DNA of 64,000 bases from Aaosphaeria pasadenensis (GCA_022813625.1 JAKLMB010000027.1:186001-250000), one strand, 5' to 3'; shown: positions 32,979 through 43,828, counted from the first letter of the stretch. The notes: a model not told the origin generated them from the letters alone. Numbers and translations are program-made.

Positions 32979-35264
32979 ATGCCAGTCTATTTACCCTATA
33001 CAAACTTTCTAATAGGGAAAGGCAAATTCTTCAAAGACCTCCGAGATGGCAGACAATTTCCACAAGCGCCCCACATCAGGGTTCGCCAACAAAAGACATT
33101 TGGCTGCGAGATAACCTCTAACTTCAACAATAATGGAGGTAAATTCAGAGTAGGTATGCAAGGCATTGCATACGATCGTTCTGAGAAATCTGCGCTGGTT
33201 TTCATTCCGCAAATTACAAAGGAGAAGACTTGGATCCCACTTGCAATGGTAAAGATTGGTACTGTGCCATATGAAGAGGACTTTAAAAAATGGAAGATCG
33301 AAGCTTCACTCTCGGTTAATCTGAATTTTCAGCCAGCAACTCTAGGAAACGACACAGTTCTTAGCCAATCGATCTCAGCACTTCTACAGCTCTTTATCCA
33401 ATGCCCACCATCTTGGTTGCATCCGACACAGATCACTTCCCTCGGGGGTCCTCAAGCTTTGACTCGTGCGCTGATCGAAGGCGTGAAGAAGGCAGGTCTA
33501 CACGATGTCTTGAATAATCCTAATTTCAAGAGCGACAGCCTGATCAACGCGGCTGCATTCAAAATCAACGAAGATGTGGATAAAGGTCTAGCTGGAATAT
33601 ATCTACGGTTCTACAAATCCGGGAAAGATGTGGTGTACTGGAAACCATCTTCCTTCTATCTTTACACAGGAATGTCCACCGATCTTCGAGGCCGTTGGTC
33701 AACATACAATACCGGGCGTCCCCAAGTCCGAACAAAACACGATTTGTTAAGAGAAACAGCTGATAGAATCGTCATGATTCCTCTCTGCATTCTTAACACA
33801 GACAGTACCGAGTTTCTTCATATGGCTGAGCAGGTGTTCGTTTGTCTACTGCAAACATATCGAGATGATATCTTCACTGCCTCGGAAGGTGTTGCCGCAG
33901 CCAAGATTCTCGCCGAGAAACCCTCTCTTGCGGGTGCAATTGAATCAGCCTGGTATTTCAGACGAGCTGCGGAAACAATAGCATCTCAGACTGGCTGGCC
34001 TGGTGCGGTGTATCGGCAGTCCTTTGGGGCCTACTCTGGAGTGAACTTTAGTTCACCTCTTGAGGAGTCAGGTGCATCTTTTCATGAGAAGTTGTTATGG
34101 CTTCGTACTGATACCTGGATGATGGATAAGGAATCTGGAGACCCAATACCGGTAACTGAGTTCAAGCGTGCTAAGGCTGCTAATGCAATGTACTTTGGCA
34201 GTCATAAATCGCAATCGAAATTCTTTAGGATTTTCATGGGTCCTAATTACCAGAAGGAGGAGTCTGCGACGCCATCTCGCATGGGCATCTTGAAGACTGT
34301 ACCTGGAGGACCCGATGGCATCAATGCTCCTTTTCAGGGGGCCACCTTTGATGTCATATTCGAAGTCCGTCGGGATTGGAAGCCACACAGTCAGTCTTTT
34401 GCTCGCCTCTGTTCGATCGGTCCATATTCAAACTGGGATCGCGCAAACAGTTGGGCACTTCGAATTCAATGGGAACATCCCGTAGGTTCAGGAAAGTCCC
34501 AGCATGTGTACCATCAATCAAGGAAAAGCCTTCTACTATTAGATCGGAGTCAACCTGGATCCTTCTTGAATTACGCACACGGAATACGAATGGTCCATTG
34601 GCTTTTTGGCGAAACACCTAACTTTCAACACAAATGGGCCCCAGAATGGTATGGGTCTGCACGCGTCAAACAACTGAAATACGATTTCCTTACTCAGACA
34701 ATTTCTTTTGTGGACCCTGCTAGACAACCTAAACCTCCCGTTTCGGCATGGCCACGAGATCCAGCAGATATTCTTAGGCAGATGAAGAATCCTAAGTACC
34801 TGTTAGAAGGAGTGGGAGATGATTATAAACCTAGGTCTAGCGTTAAGGATATGGTATGCGATACCTGTCGATTTAAGGAAGTGGCGGAGAACTATCCGGC
34901 ATGTGCACAGATCGGGGACAGCAAGGGATGCAACAATTGCAAGTCTGTCTACGGTCGCGACTATTGCTCTTGGACTCCAACACTAAAAGGACGGGGGACT
35001 CCAATCGAAAAAATGACTCCCAGTCAAATTCTCCAGAAAACCACTATCAGAGCAGCTCTAATATTCCAGCCTCATGCACAGCCCACCAATCAGTCTATTA
35101 TAATCAAGAAACGCAACATTGCAGATGTCACCGGAAAAATCGCCGAGGTTCAGCAGAGCGCCTTGACAGCCCTCGAAGAGGATGGAGATCTAGACTTGGA
35201 GCTTCAGGACGACGATGAGGACCCTGATCTTGGAGAATTGGAATATGAGGGTTTGGAAGATTAA
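32979..35264 (+). CDS. Large protein with GIY-YIG-like core and C-terminal Cys cluster
   Basis: A single coding exon of 761 residues from the ATG at 32979; the frame is open upstream only without an ATG. I do not recognise the whole protein. A GIY-YIG nuclease-like core is visible: AGIYLRFY (GIY at 206-208), a spacer, FYLYTGMSTDLRGRWSTYNTG (second element at about 229-231, then an Arg), and a helix with Glu284 (MAEQVFVCLLQTY) where the family metal-binding Glu is expected. After a long middle region comes a Cys cluster at about 627-670 (MVCDTCRFKE, ACAQIGDSKGCNNCKS, YCSWTP) that could bind zinc. The C-terminus is very acidic. A DNA-acting role is plausible but inferred. Domestication from a mobile nuclease is one possibility. 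Confidence 0.75.
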   Translation: MPVYLPYTNFLIGKGKFFKDLRDGRQFPQAPHIRVRQQKTFGCEITSNFNNNGGKFRVGMQGIAYDRSEKSALVFIPQITKEKTWIPLAMVKIGTVPYEEDFKKWKIEASLSVNLNFQPATLGNDTVLSQSISALLQLFIQCPPSWLHPTQITSLGGPQALTRALIEGVKKAGLHDVLNNPNFKSDSLINAAAFKINEDVDKGLAGIYLRFYKSGKDVVYWKPSSFYLYTGMSTDLRGRWSTYNTGRPQVRTKHDLLRETADRIVMIPLCILNTDSTEFLHMAEQVFVCLLQTYRDDIFTASEGVAAAKILAEKPSLAGAIESAWYFRRAAETIASQTGWPGAVYRQSFGAYSGVNFSSPLEESGASFHEKLLWLRTDTWMMDKESGDPIPVTEFKRAKAANAMYFGSHKSQSKFFRIFMGPNYQKEESATPSRMGILKTVPGGPDGINAPFQGATFDVIFEVRRDWKPHSQSFARLCSIGPYSNWDRANSWALRIQWEHPVGSGKSQHVYHQSRKSLLLLDRSQPGSFLNYAHGIRMVHWLFGETPNFQHKWAPEWYGSARVKQLKYDFLTQTISFVDPARQPKPPVSAWPRDPADILRQMKNPKYLLEGVGDDYKPRSSVKDMVCDTCRFKEVAENYPACAQIGDSKGCNNCKSVYGRDYCSWTPTLKGRGTPIEKMTPSQILQKTTIRAALIFQPHAQPTNQSIIIKKRNIADVTGKIAEVQQSALTALEEDGDLDLELQDDDEDPDLGELEYEGLED

Positions 35265-36152
35265 ACTTTGGATCATCACATTACGGGCAGATCAGTGATG
35301 CGAGGCACTTGTTAAGATGTGGTGGACAACGGAGCAATCCAGAACAACTGGTTTAGTGGCTTATACTGGGTTTTTATATGTTCCTGAAACCCGTATACTT
35401 GATCCGGGAATGAGGATATCTTCTTTTTGCCTACCTTGCATCAATGACTGGGAAGATGGACAAGAATGGACTAGGATCAAGGCTGGATTTGGCGAGCTTG
35501 GTATGGAGTAATAATCAGTGCAGTAGTTAACATTAGGGGATTCAGAGAAATGTATAAATAATATCAACTATCTTGCAGGCGAACCCGTGCACATATGACA
35601 AAGAACGACGTTGCTCGTAAATTCCCAAATAAACCACGGTATCAATACATCCATGCCCCAGTGCCGGTCGATAAGTAATCTCTCTCCATCGTTGGTCAGA
35701 TGGTCGAAACAACTCAGCGCGTACGTGCAGTGAAAATCATCCAATTTAAGATGCGCGCATACACAAATCTTAAGATACCATGAACGATCCCTGAATGTAG
35801 TAAGTTTTGCGTTTCAACGAACAAAATTAAACTGTTCTACGCCGTTTGCCTGAATCCCGCCTCGCCGCAATCCCTCTCGCTAAGAGGTGAAGCTTTCCAA
35901 CTAAGCGACACAATGTCTATGCATGTCTCGAATGTTTGTTTTGCCACCAAGGCGTTGGTGTGTCGGGTCTTATTTATGTGGTCTCCTTGAAACGGAAGCG
36001 GAATGATTACGTGGTGTTGTCGGCCAAATGTGTGATGATGTACCTAATTGGACGACATAGTTATGGTGAGGGTATCTGGAGGATAAAGTTATGGTGAGGG
36101 CATCTGGAGGATAAAGTTGATGGTTTCTAAGAATTGCTATGCATTGGAATAT
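35265..36152. other. Intergenic, with a 28-bp tandem duplication
   Basis: About 890 bp without a recognisable gene. The last 100 bp hold two adjacent copies of a 28-bp unit, entered separately. Confidence 0.4.
36059..36114. repeat. 28-bp tandem duplication
   Basis: Two directly adjacent copies, 36059-36086 and 36087-36114, start with agttatggtgaggg and differ by one T/C substitution. They lie just 3' of the stop codon of the low-complexity gene. Confidence 0.85.
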
Positions 36153-36763
36153 TTATTCGATTATCTGGGCAACATCTTCTGGTACATCATTAATATATTT
36201 GGTTACATTAGATTTGCGCCCGCTCCTCCTCAAGCCGGCAGGAGGAATATTCTCTTTATCCTCCTCCACCTCCACCTTGTCTTCTTCATCATCATCGTCA
36301 TCATCGTCTTCCTCCTCCTCCTCCTCCTCCTCCTCCTCCTCCTCTTCTTCTTCTTCCTCCTCTTCTTCTTCCTCATCTCTAAACACTTGACTAGACAACA
36401 TTCGTTAGTATCCATTTTTCATTGTATCATGAGAAAATCAAATCATTGAAAATGTAACAAATTAATGTCAAGAAATTTCGTTAGAGAATTGGCGATAGTG
36501 GACTGCCACCTTCAGAAATAATCAAAAATTGAAATATTGTAGGAAGCTTCATGACAACAAAGATGCAAAGGTTCAACTTTTTGAGTTGTCACCAAGGGAG
36601 TGCACTGAACTAGTCATAACCTCCTTGGAAGGTGATACTTACAATTTTCGTTTCTTTCCCCTCCCCCCTCCGCTCGTCGTCTTCATCTTCGTCTTCGCCG
36701 TCTTCATCTTCGTCATCTTCGTCTTCGTCTTCCTCTTCGACGTCATCATCGTCGTCGTCGTCG

Positions 36764-36795
<32 letters not shown>

Positions 36796-37065
36796 CCCTA
36801 CTAGTATAAGGATGTCGAATGGCATAACAATGTTGCGAAAATGACAACATACTTTATAGGGATCTTTTCTCCCCTTATCGGCCTCCTTTTCAGGATGGTC
36901 GGCAACAATTTCAAATTCTAAATCTGCCGGCGGGGGCGGAGTGGCACCATTGGCTGCCAAACGGGGCACGATCGACCAGAACAGATTGCCGTGCCCGAAG
37001 GTATCTTGAAACTCACTATGATCGTTAGCTATATGAATTATGTAGACAAGTAATGCTTACTTCAT
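36153..37065 (-). CDS. Low-complexity nuclear-type protein encoded by microsatellites
   Basis: Proposed exons: 37065-37061, 37015-36853, 36797-36643 and 36390-36153. They sum to 187 codons with consistent phases. The N-terminal 56 residues look ordinary (MNEFQDTFGHGNLFWSIVPR, then a proline-rich loop and a Glu-rich end). The third exon is read from AAC/GAC/GAA-type repeats in the frame that gives a Thr run followed by a Lys/Thr/Met-rich basic block ending KKRK. The last exon gives long Glu and Asp runs and ends RRSGRKSNVTKYINDVPEDV. The competing frame of exon 3, giving Asn/Asp/Glu runs, is also open. I prefer the first because only it splices in phase to exon 4. No known domain. Overall existence is moderately supported. 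Confidence 0.5.
36309..36376. repeat. CTC/CTT trinucleotide microsatellite
   Basis: A nearly pure run of CCT units passing into CTT/CCT mixtures on the plus strand. On the minus strand it encodes the poly-Glu tract of the low-complexity gene. Confidence 0.9.
36672..36795. repeat. Compound TCG/TCT/GTT trinucleotide microsatellite
   Basis: TCT/TCG-type units, then TCG units, then about a dozen GTT units on the plus strand. It lies in the proposed third exon of the minus-strand low-complexity gene. Such tracts mutate quickly in copy number, so the protein length should vary between strains. Confidence 0.9.
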
Positions 37066-37221
37066 GTTGATTATGTTGGGTTACAGGAAAAGGGTCAAGA
37101 CAAGTTCTGGTGTTTAGTGATGGTGCTCGCGCACTGACATCTGATGTCAATTGGGAAGTCACGACTGCCATGTCGCCAACTTCGCGACCCTAGGCTTCAC
37201 ATTGCAGAAACACCAGAACCA

Positions 37222-39617
37222 ATGTACAATTATTCATTACATTTTACAAGACGACGAGAACTATCCCAAAATCATATGGCACGGTATGTTTTCGCAAGGG
37301 GAACAGAAAATCAGGGCTAAGCTAACGCTTCGGTAAACAAGAGCGGCCTGGCATGGAGACAGAATCATTCTTCGCCAGTTATCGCCGGAGTCAATTGATA
37401 TCTTCGAATTTATACTTGAGCTGTACTGGAGTTGTTCGGGGAATTGGGGTGTGTTTCTTGCAGAAAACTGCATCAGTCAAGAGGACTGCGACGCGTTTTT
37501 TGGATTATGCAGCAACATTTCTTTCGAACATCGGGAATTACTATGTTTGTTGCGCTCTATCTTGGCAGCGTTATATCTGAGATTTAGTGCAGGGCTCCGG
37601 CGATCAGAAGTTTCTGTCATCAGTTTCTTCTGCCGCACTGACAAAGCTGTCGAAAAGGTCCCCCAAGCTTGAGTATCTTTATCAGAAGATCTCTAATGCG
37701 ATGACAACCATGCCACCGTACGAGCTAGGGTTCCCGAGCGACACAGCTCAGAGCGCATACTACCCGGGAGAGTCCATAATTACTCGGGATGAGATATCAG
37801 CGGTGTCTCGTTTGTTAGGGGAACACTCAATCTTTCCTGAGAACACACGGATTCAAAAGGTATCCAGACCTGAAGCGCATACATTCGAGGTCTTACGGGC
37901 ATCTGTCGAGCACGGTACTGAACCGCTCGTACTTGAAATACCTAGCCTCGGCGCAACCATGAAAGTCAAAGGAGGTGACCACTCCGAAGAACTCGCAATG
38001 ATCTGCGCTTCTTTATCTGAAGCGAAGAAATTTGCAGCCAATGAGAAACAGGAGCGTTTCTTGTCTCAATAAATAGAAAATTTCAGAGCAGGCGATCTGG
38101 AACTCTATCGTAATTCGCAGAGGACATGGATTACGGATAAGAGCCCTCGCGTTGAGAATATCATCGGATTTGTGGAGCCGTATAGAGACCCATACAGGAT
38201 TCGCGCGGAATTCGAAGATTTAGTAGCAATCGTGGATCTCGAGGAAACATCAAAGTTAACGAAACTTGTCGAGCGGTCTAACATTTTCATCAAGAAGCTC
38301 CCTTGGGCTAGAAACGACGAAAACGATGACAAAGGGCCCTTCGAAAAAGCTCTTTTTGAACCGCCGGATCTTACAAGCATTCACTGTAAGTTGGAAAGAT
38401 CAAAGGTTGTCATTATCGACTAATAAAAAGCTCTCGCATATTGCTCGAGTATCATTTTCCCAGGTATCAATTTGCCAAATGTATGTGCAAAAGTTCAATC
38501 CATTGGCCAGCTGTTAAGCAATTACACAGTACAATGACATCCGTGACGAGTTCGGTTTCAATACGTTATAATTGCATACCGCATGAGTGCTGAAGGGAGG
38601 AAAGCTTATGGGAGCCCTTTCATCGATCCTGCCGAACTTGGCTCCTTCCAAAGAGCAAAGTATCCTGCCTATTACTGGTGGGTCGTTCTTCACGAACTCC
38701 TCGGACATGGCACCGGAAGAATGATGGCCGAAGAGTCGGAGGGCAAGTTCAATTTCGACATTCATAATCCGCCAATAAATTCCCTGTCTGGTAAGCCTGT
38801 AACAACTTGGTACAAACTGGGACAGACGTGGACGGGCCGGGCCAATTTGGGGATTTGGCTACAACTGTGGATGAATGTCGAGCGGAGCTTGTTGGAGCTT
38901 ATCTTATGGACGATGTGGAGTTACTACTGTTGTTGGGCTATGACGAGAACTCTGGGATTACGGCCGCAGATTGTAGGTATGAGAAGTGATACAAGGATGG
39001 TACTGCTAACAACTATACAGTGACATATAACCTGTACCTGCAGCTTGGAGTTGATGGACTTCGAGGGTTGACAAATTTCAACGTTGAGGGTAAAGTAAGA
39101 TAATCACCTCCCCCAACGCAAATGCTCGACTAGACGTACTGACATTTCCGTTCTAGAAGTGAGGACAGGCCCACAGTCGAGTGAGACATACCTCTGTCAC
39201 TGCGTTCCAAACCATAGCTGACAATCACAGGCTCACTTCGCCATCTTGAAATGCCTTTTGACTGACAGCAATGGTTGCGTCACTGTAGACTACAACGCGC
39301 AAAGCAAAAAGCTTACTGTACGCGTTGATCGATCGAAGATCGTCTCGCATGGCAAGCCTGCACTAGGTCGCATGCTGCTACGATTGCATTTATGGCGTTG
39401 TACTGCAGACATCCAACCATGCCGCAAGTACTACGAAGAGCTTTCATGCGTCCATACAGAACACCTCGCATGGCGGGAGATCGTTCTAGCAAAACAGGAG
39501 CCGAAGTGGGTATTCGTTCAAGCGAACACCTTTCTTCGTGGCGAGGAAGTGGTCTTGAAGGAGTATGCGGCGACTGCAAAAGGCGTGATCCAAAGCTGGG
39601 CTGAGCGACAAGTTTGA
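37222..39617 (+). pseudogene. Dipeptidyl peptidase III pseudogene
   Basis: The translated pieces follow the M49 metallopeptidase family from near the N-terminus (HMARAAWHGDRIILRQLSPES) to the natural end (GVIQSWAERQV, stop at 39615-39617). The zinc motif HELLGH is at 38691-38708 and the second zinc motif ECRAE is near 38872. Splice sites for several introns are still recognisable. The reading frame is broken at least five times: an extra T in the T-run near 37496, a TAA at 38070-38072 where a Tyr is expected, a one-base loss near 38561, a frameshift near 38831-38848 between the two zinc motifs, and a TGA at 39160-39162 in place of a conserved Trp. The exact 5' start is unclear. The intact enzyme would cut dipeptides from N-termini of short peptides. 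Confidence 0.9.
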
Positions 39618-40866
39618 GCGGATTTAGGGTTGTTTTATCGGAAGACGGACTTCTAATGGCCCCTTAATGGCCTGCATTGAGATGCATGCATTGGAACTCG
39701 ACTCAACATTCCTCTTGGTCGCTATCTAAGCGAATACGGAGTACGCTCACAAGCATTCCACAATGTTGTCTTCTTATTTCGCCTGGGCGGCAAGTGAAGC
39801 TCCGCATCCGAGACTGGGGGAGTGTAGACGAATGTAGTACAGGAAGTACAGGCGTACCTTGGTCGACCAGAAGACGCTGCATGTGACCCAAAACAGCACT
39901 GACAACGGGCTTTCATACAGCTGCAGTACAGTATCGAAAGTATGTACGTAGTACGAAGTACGGAGTAGGGGCCCAGCAGCTGCTCCAGATTAACCAAACG
40001 AAACATTGGACATAATTATCGGAGGTTTTTCTTTTGTTCTGGACATGAAAGATAGTTTTCCGATGACAGACTCAAATAGAGTTATACGCCACAGGCGTAA
40101 TCAAGTGGCCATCATTAGGTGGTATTGAGTGGATAACGTCCTTTGGCTGCGTGGGTCTCCACCGTAAGCCAAACCCATGGGCCGATCATCCGCAACGCCC
40201 ACACGAGGATCCATAAAACCCCCGAGATGGCATCGAAGACCATCTCCTTTAATGGTTTCGCGTTCGCTTTCGCATTGAAATCACACATTGGGAAACTCTG
40301 GGAGTGCAATGACACAAATGATTAACTCAGGAATGCCTGAAGGGAGCAGGTGCCCAACGCGCGCTCTCGGATAGAGCACTTCCCGACATCCCGGGGCACA
40401 AGGAGCTGCAACAGGTATTTCTGGGGTCCATCCCATTTCTCCACCATGTCCACAAGTAACGTTTTCAATAGGCCGTGTTGATGGGCACGATCCTGTTGCA
40501 AGCTTGTCGTGTTCGTAAAGGGCGCACTGTGAGTGGCCATGACTGCTAGCGAGTTAATATCGAGGAATTCTTGACGTTTGGCTGCGGCAATGGCTGCGGA
40601 TGCGTGCACATCATCTCCTCATGGCACTCGACTAGCGGCCGCTTAGCTAGCTCTGCATACCCACATAGATTGGGGAAGACCATAGTGAGCCCCTGACAGA
40701 CCGTAAAGCGTATTCAGAAATGTAGTGAGGGGATTTGAGGGTCTTTTAAATAAAGCGCCACCTGGAGCGACCGCCGAGCGCGGGTGGTGAATCAACAAAG
40801 CCTCCCGTGTCCAGTCGCTTTGTTCTTTTCCCCTCCAGCCAGTGTCTGCTGTTTACGTCCGCCACG
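39618..40866. other. Intergenic with two short minus-strand frames
   Basis: About 1.25 kb between the peptidase pseudogene and the P450. The only coding-like stretch is the pair of minus-strand frames entered separately. Around 39930-39970 there are short GTAC-type repeats. Confidence 0.4.
40115..40540 (-). pseudogene. Possible degraded gene, two adjacent frames
   Basis: Two minus-strand frames read as one gene-like unit. The first starts with MATHSAPFTNTTSLQQ at 40540 and ends near 40322. The second, about 40315-40115, includes MCDFNAKANAKPLKEM and a hydrophobic stretch GVLWILVWALRMIGPWVWL. Codon use looks coding in both. They are separated by only about 30 bases and a frame change, too short for an intron. 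I recognise no family. Either this is a broken small membrane-protein gene or a chance opening; support is weak. Confidence 0.3.
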
Positions 40867-42691
40867 ATGATTCTCCAGGAACTATCTGGGAATTCTCATA
40901 TACTACAGACCGCCTTTGCGGCTGCGGGCCTTTTTGCCCTGCTCACATTCATATCCCACCTCAACCACAGGGCAAAGATTGCCAACCTTCCTTCCTTTGG
41001 TGGTGGAGATAGTCGCGAGAAGTCTAGGAATGCTTACCTACAATCTGCTAAGAAGCTTTATATTGATGGATATAAGAAGGTTAGTTTCTTCACTCAACCT
41101 TGACTAAACGCTAGGTACACATACTGAATTATACCAGTTCAAAGGTCAAGTGTACCGAATGATGACCTCTGATGGTAGGTGCACGCTGGAATATATCGGC
41201 GACACTGTTGACTAACAAGATATTACCACGCTGAACAGATGAGGTATCTATCGTGGTTCCTCCTCGTTTTCTGCCGGAATTGAGAAAGCTGCCGGATGAC
41301 ATCCTTAGCTTTCCGAAAGCAGTTGATAAGTCCATGGAAGTCAAATATACGAAGATCTTGACAGATGAGCCGCTTATCTCACACTCGGTGAAGGCTGATC
41401 TAACTCCAGCGTTAGGTGAGTGCCTACTAAGTATCATGTTTGTATTTCTCAAAATCTAATATCTACAGTTCGGCTCAATCCCATCATATGCCAAGAGGTC
41501 GATGAAGCCGTAAAAGAGGAATTGCCGCCATGCGAAGATTGGACTACGGTGTACATCTACATGAAATTGGTGCACATCGTCGCCAAGGTCTCTGGTCGAG
41601 TCTTTGTGGGGCCTGAACTTTGCCGTGACCAGGACTATCTAGACTCTGGAATCAATTATACCATGGAACTGATCGGAGCACAGCAAGCCATCAAGTTGAT
41701 GCACCCCTGGCTGCGACCTTTCCTAGCCAGCAGGCTACCACAGGTGAAGAACTTGCGCAGGCGAGAGAAACTGGCCAAACAATTCCTCGAACCGGTCGTA
41801 CAAGCTCGCCGCAATGCCGAAAAGGATCCCGACTATGAGAAACCAGATGATTTGCTCCAATGGTTTTTGAACCGAACCAATGACTATGGCATAGACTCTA
41901 CGGCGTATATTGCCCAAATGCAGCTTGGCACTATATTTGCTGCGATCCACACGACAACACTTACAACTACAAACATTCTTTATACCCTTGCTGTAAAGCC
42001 CGAGTACATTGAGCCAATGCGTGACGAGATTCGTCAAGCGATAGCGGACAATGATGGCATCATCACCTCGAGAGCGTTGCAGAAGATGGAAAAGGTACCT
42101 ACCCCATTTCGTCCATAACCCCATCGTGATTCTAATTCAGTGCGCAGCTTGACAGTTTCATGAAAGAGACCATGCGATTCTACCCTGCCGGATTCACCTC
42201 CTTCAACCGCCGCGTCATGAAAGGCATCACCCTCTCCGACGGCACGTACATCCCCGCCGGCACCATCATCGAAGTACCCTCCCACGCCATTTACCAAGAC
42301 GACGAGAACTATCCCAGCGCCGACCAATTCGATGGCTTCCGCTTCTCCAAGCTTCGCAAGGGCGGCGGCGCCACCGAACACGCTCGCAACCAGTTCGTCA
42401 CCACCAACGAACAGAACCTGGGCTTTGGGTACGGGAGACACGCGTGTCCCGGACGCTTCTTCGCGGCGAATGAGATCAAGATGATCCTTGCGAGATTGAT
42501 CCTCGATTACGATATCAAGAATCCGGATGGGGTGACGGAAAGGCATCCTAACACTGAAGTCGGGCGATCGGTAAGTACATGTTGTTTGTTTAGTTCTTGA
42601 TGTCGTGGAATTACTGCTAATGATAAATTCGTCGATACAGACAGCGCCAGATGCAAGCAAGCCCCTTCTCTTCCGAAAGGTTCAGATCTAG
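40867..42691 (+). CDS. Cytochrome P450, ent-kaurene-oxidase-like
   Basis: Six exons: 40867-41079, 41138-41174, 41239-41415, 41469-42094, 42148-42570 and 42641-42691, giving 508 residues. An N-terminal membrane anchor (about 15-33, TAFAAAGLFALLTFI) places it on the endoplasmic reticulum. The helix I segment reads FAAIHTTTLTTT, the K helix has the ExxR motif KETMR (about 357-361), and the haem loop is FGYGRHACPGRFFA with Cys451. The pattern VRLNPIICQEVDEAV, ARVFLGP-like GRVFVGPELCRDQDYL, AIHTTT and LSDGTYIPAGT resembles fungal CYP503-type ent-kaurene oxidases and relatives. The substrate is not determined. No terpene cyclase, prenyltransferase or other tailoring gene lies next to it here. Confidence 0.9.
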
Positions 42692-43212
42692 TATTCTTTA
42701 GGGCTTGAAGTCCGGAGTGTTATTTTCATATACGATATACAAGAGATCACGGTTAGCAGACGTTTAAGATCACTGGCGTGTGTATTGAAGGGGATTCCCA
42801 CTATTTATTAAGGAATAGGATGAAAAATATAGTAAATTGAAATCAACGACTTTACGAAACTTTCAATCTTCTGAAATCCGACATGATGTCAAAGACGCTA
42901 AACACGGTTGTAGTTAAGTTAGCGATGCTGAAGACATACGTTCTCTTGCGATCACATCCCATCAATGACTCGCACGTGCCATCGCGTGCACGCGTTGTAG
43001 CATAAGTCATGATGTCATTTAGTTAGTTACGCGCCAACCACAAAGAAGTCGCAAAAGGTACATAATGCGAGCCAGACAGATCGTGGAGTGTCTGAAAGTT
43101 CAATCGCACGAATTTTGTCTTTATTTTTCTATAGGTTGACGTTCAAAGTGTCCAGTCATCTCCATCCTTGGGCTTACCAATTTGACAAACACCAAGGAAG
43201 CGCAATTTGATC
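42692..43212. other. Intergenic, nothing recognised
   Basis: About 520 bp between the P450 stop and the Lys-rich gene start, with an A/T-leaning 3' flank and a probable promoter at the right end. Confidence 0.4.
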
Positions 43213-43828
43213 ATGCCGTCCAGCAAAGGAAATCCGACCGATCCAAAGCTCCGGGAGAAGGTGAAGGAGGAAGTGAAGAACGAAACCAACAAAGATGGCG
43301 GTGGCAAGGGGCAATGGAGCGCGTGGAAGGTGAGAACATCGACACCTGCCGCGTGGTGGTGTCTATCTCGCGGTAAAGCGTTGACTAACATGGAATCAAC
43401 AGGCTGCGAAGCTGTCCAAGGAGTATGAGAAGAAAGGAGGCGGGTATGAAAATGAGGCAGGAACCAAGAACGAACCCAAGAAAGGAACCCCCGAGCCGAA
43501 GTCTTCGAGCAAGAAGAAGGAAGAGGGGCAGCAAGAGCACTCCTCGAGGAAGGAGAAAAACGAAGAATACGATCGATCGTCTTCAGGGAAGAGCAACGGC
43601 AATAAGGAGAATGTGAAGCCTGAGGCGAATTCTGGTGCTAAGAAAACGGGATCTGATGGAGAGACGAAGAAGAAGCAGAAGAGTGATAAGAGGAACAGTG
43701 CTAAAAAGAGCACGTCAAAGGAAGGTCAATTCAAGGCTGAAGGGACTAGAAAGAGCTCTAGAGTTGCCGAGAAGCGGCAACGAGATGAACAGGAACCCAG
43801 TGCAGAAAAGAAAGTGAAGACTAAGTAG
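43213..43828 (+). CDS. Conserved-looking Lys-rich hypothetical protein
   Basis: Two exons, 43213-43329 and 43403-43828, giving 180 residues. The N-terminus (MPSSKGNPTDPKLREKV) and the junction GQWSAWK-AAKLSKEYEKKGG form an ordered-looking helical segment that I recall from small fungal hypothetical proteins. The C-terminal 120 residues are disordered, rich in Lys, Glu and Ser, with basic clusters such as KKKQKSDKRNSAKK. A nuclear or nucleic-acid-associated role is plausible but unproven. The intron removes an in-frame stop. Confidence 0.75.

Noticed and set aside
32979..35264. An active mobile element encoding a GIY-YIG endonuclease
   Set aside because: The gene is long, single-copy in the window, has its own leader and a divergent partner, and no terminal repeats or host-intron context were seen.
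35860..35930. A possible tRNA on the minus strand (D-arm-like ttagttgg segment)
   Set aside because: No matching T-loop or acceptor stem at the right spacing.
36643..36969. Reading the triplet tract as an Asn/Asp/Glu-rich protein ending near 36610
   Set aside because: The frame is open but cannot be spliced in phase to the downstream acidic exon, whereas the alternative frame can.
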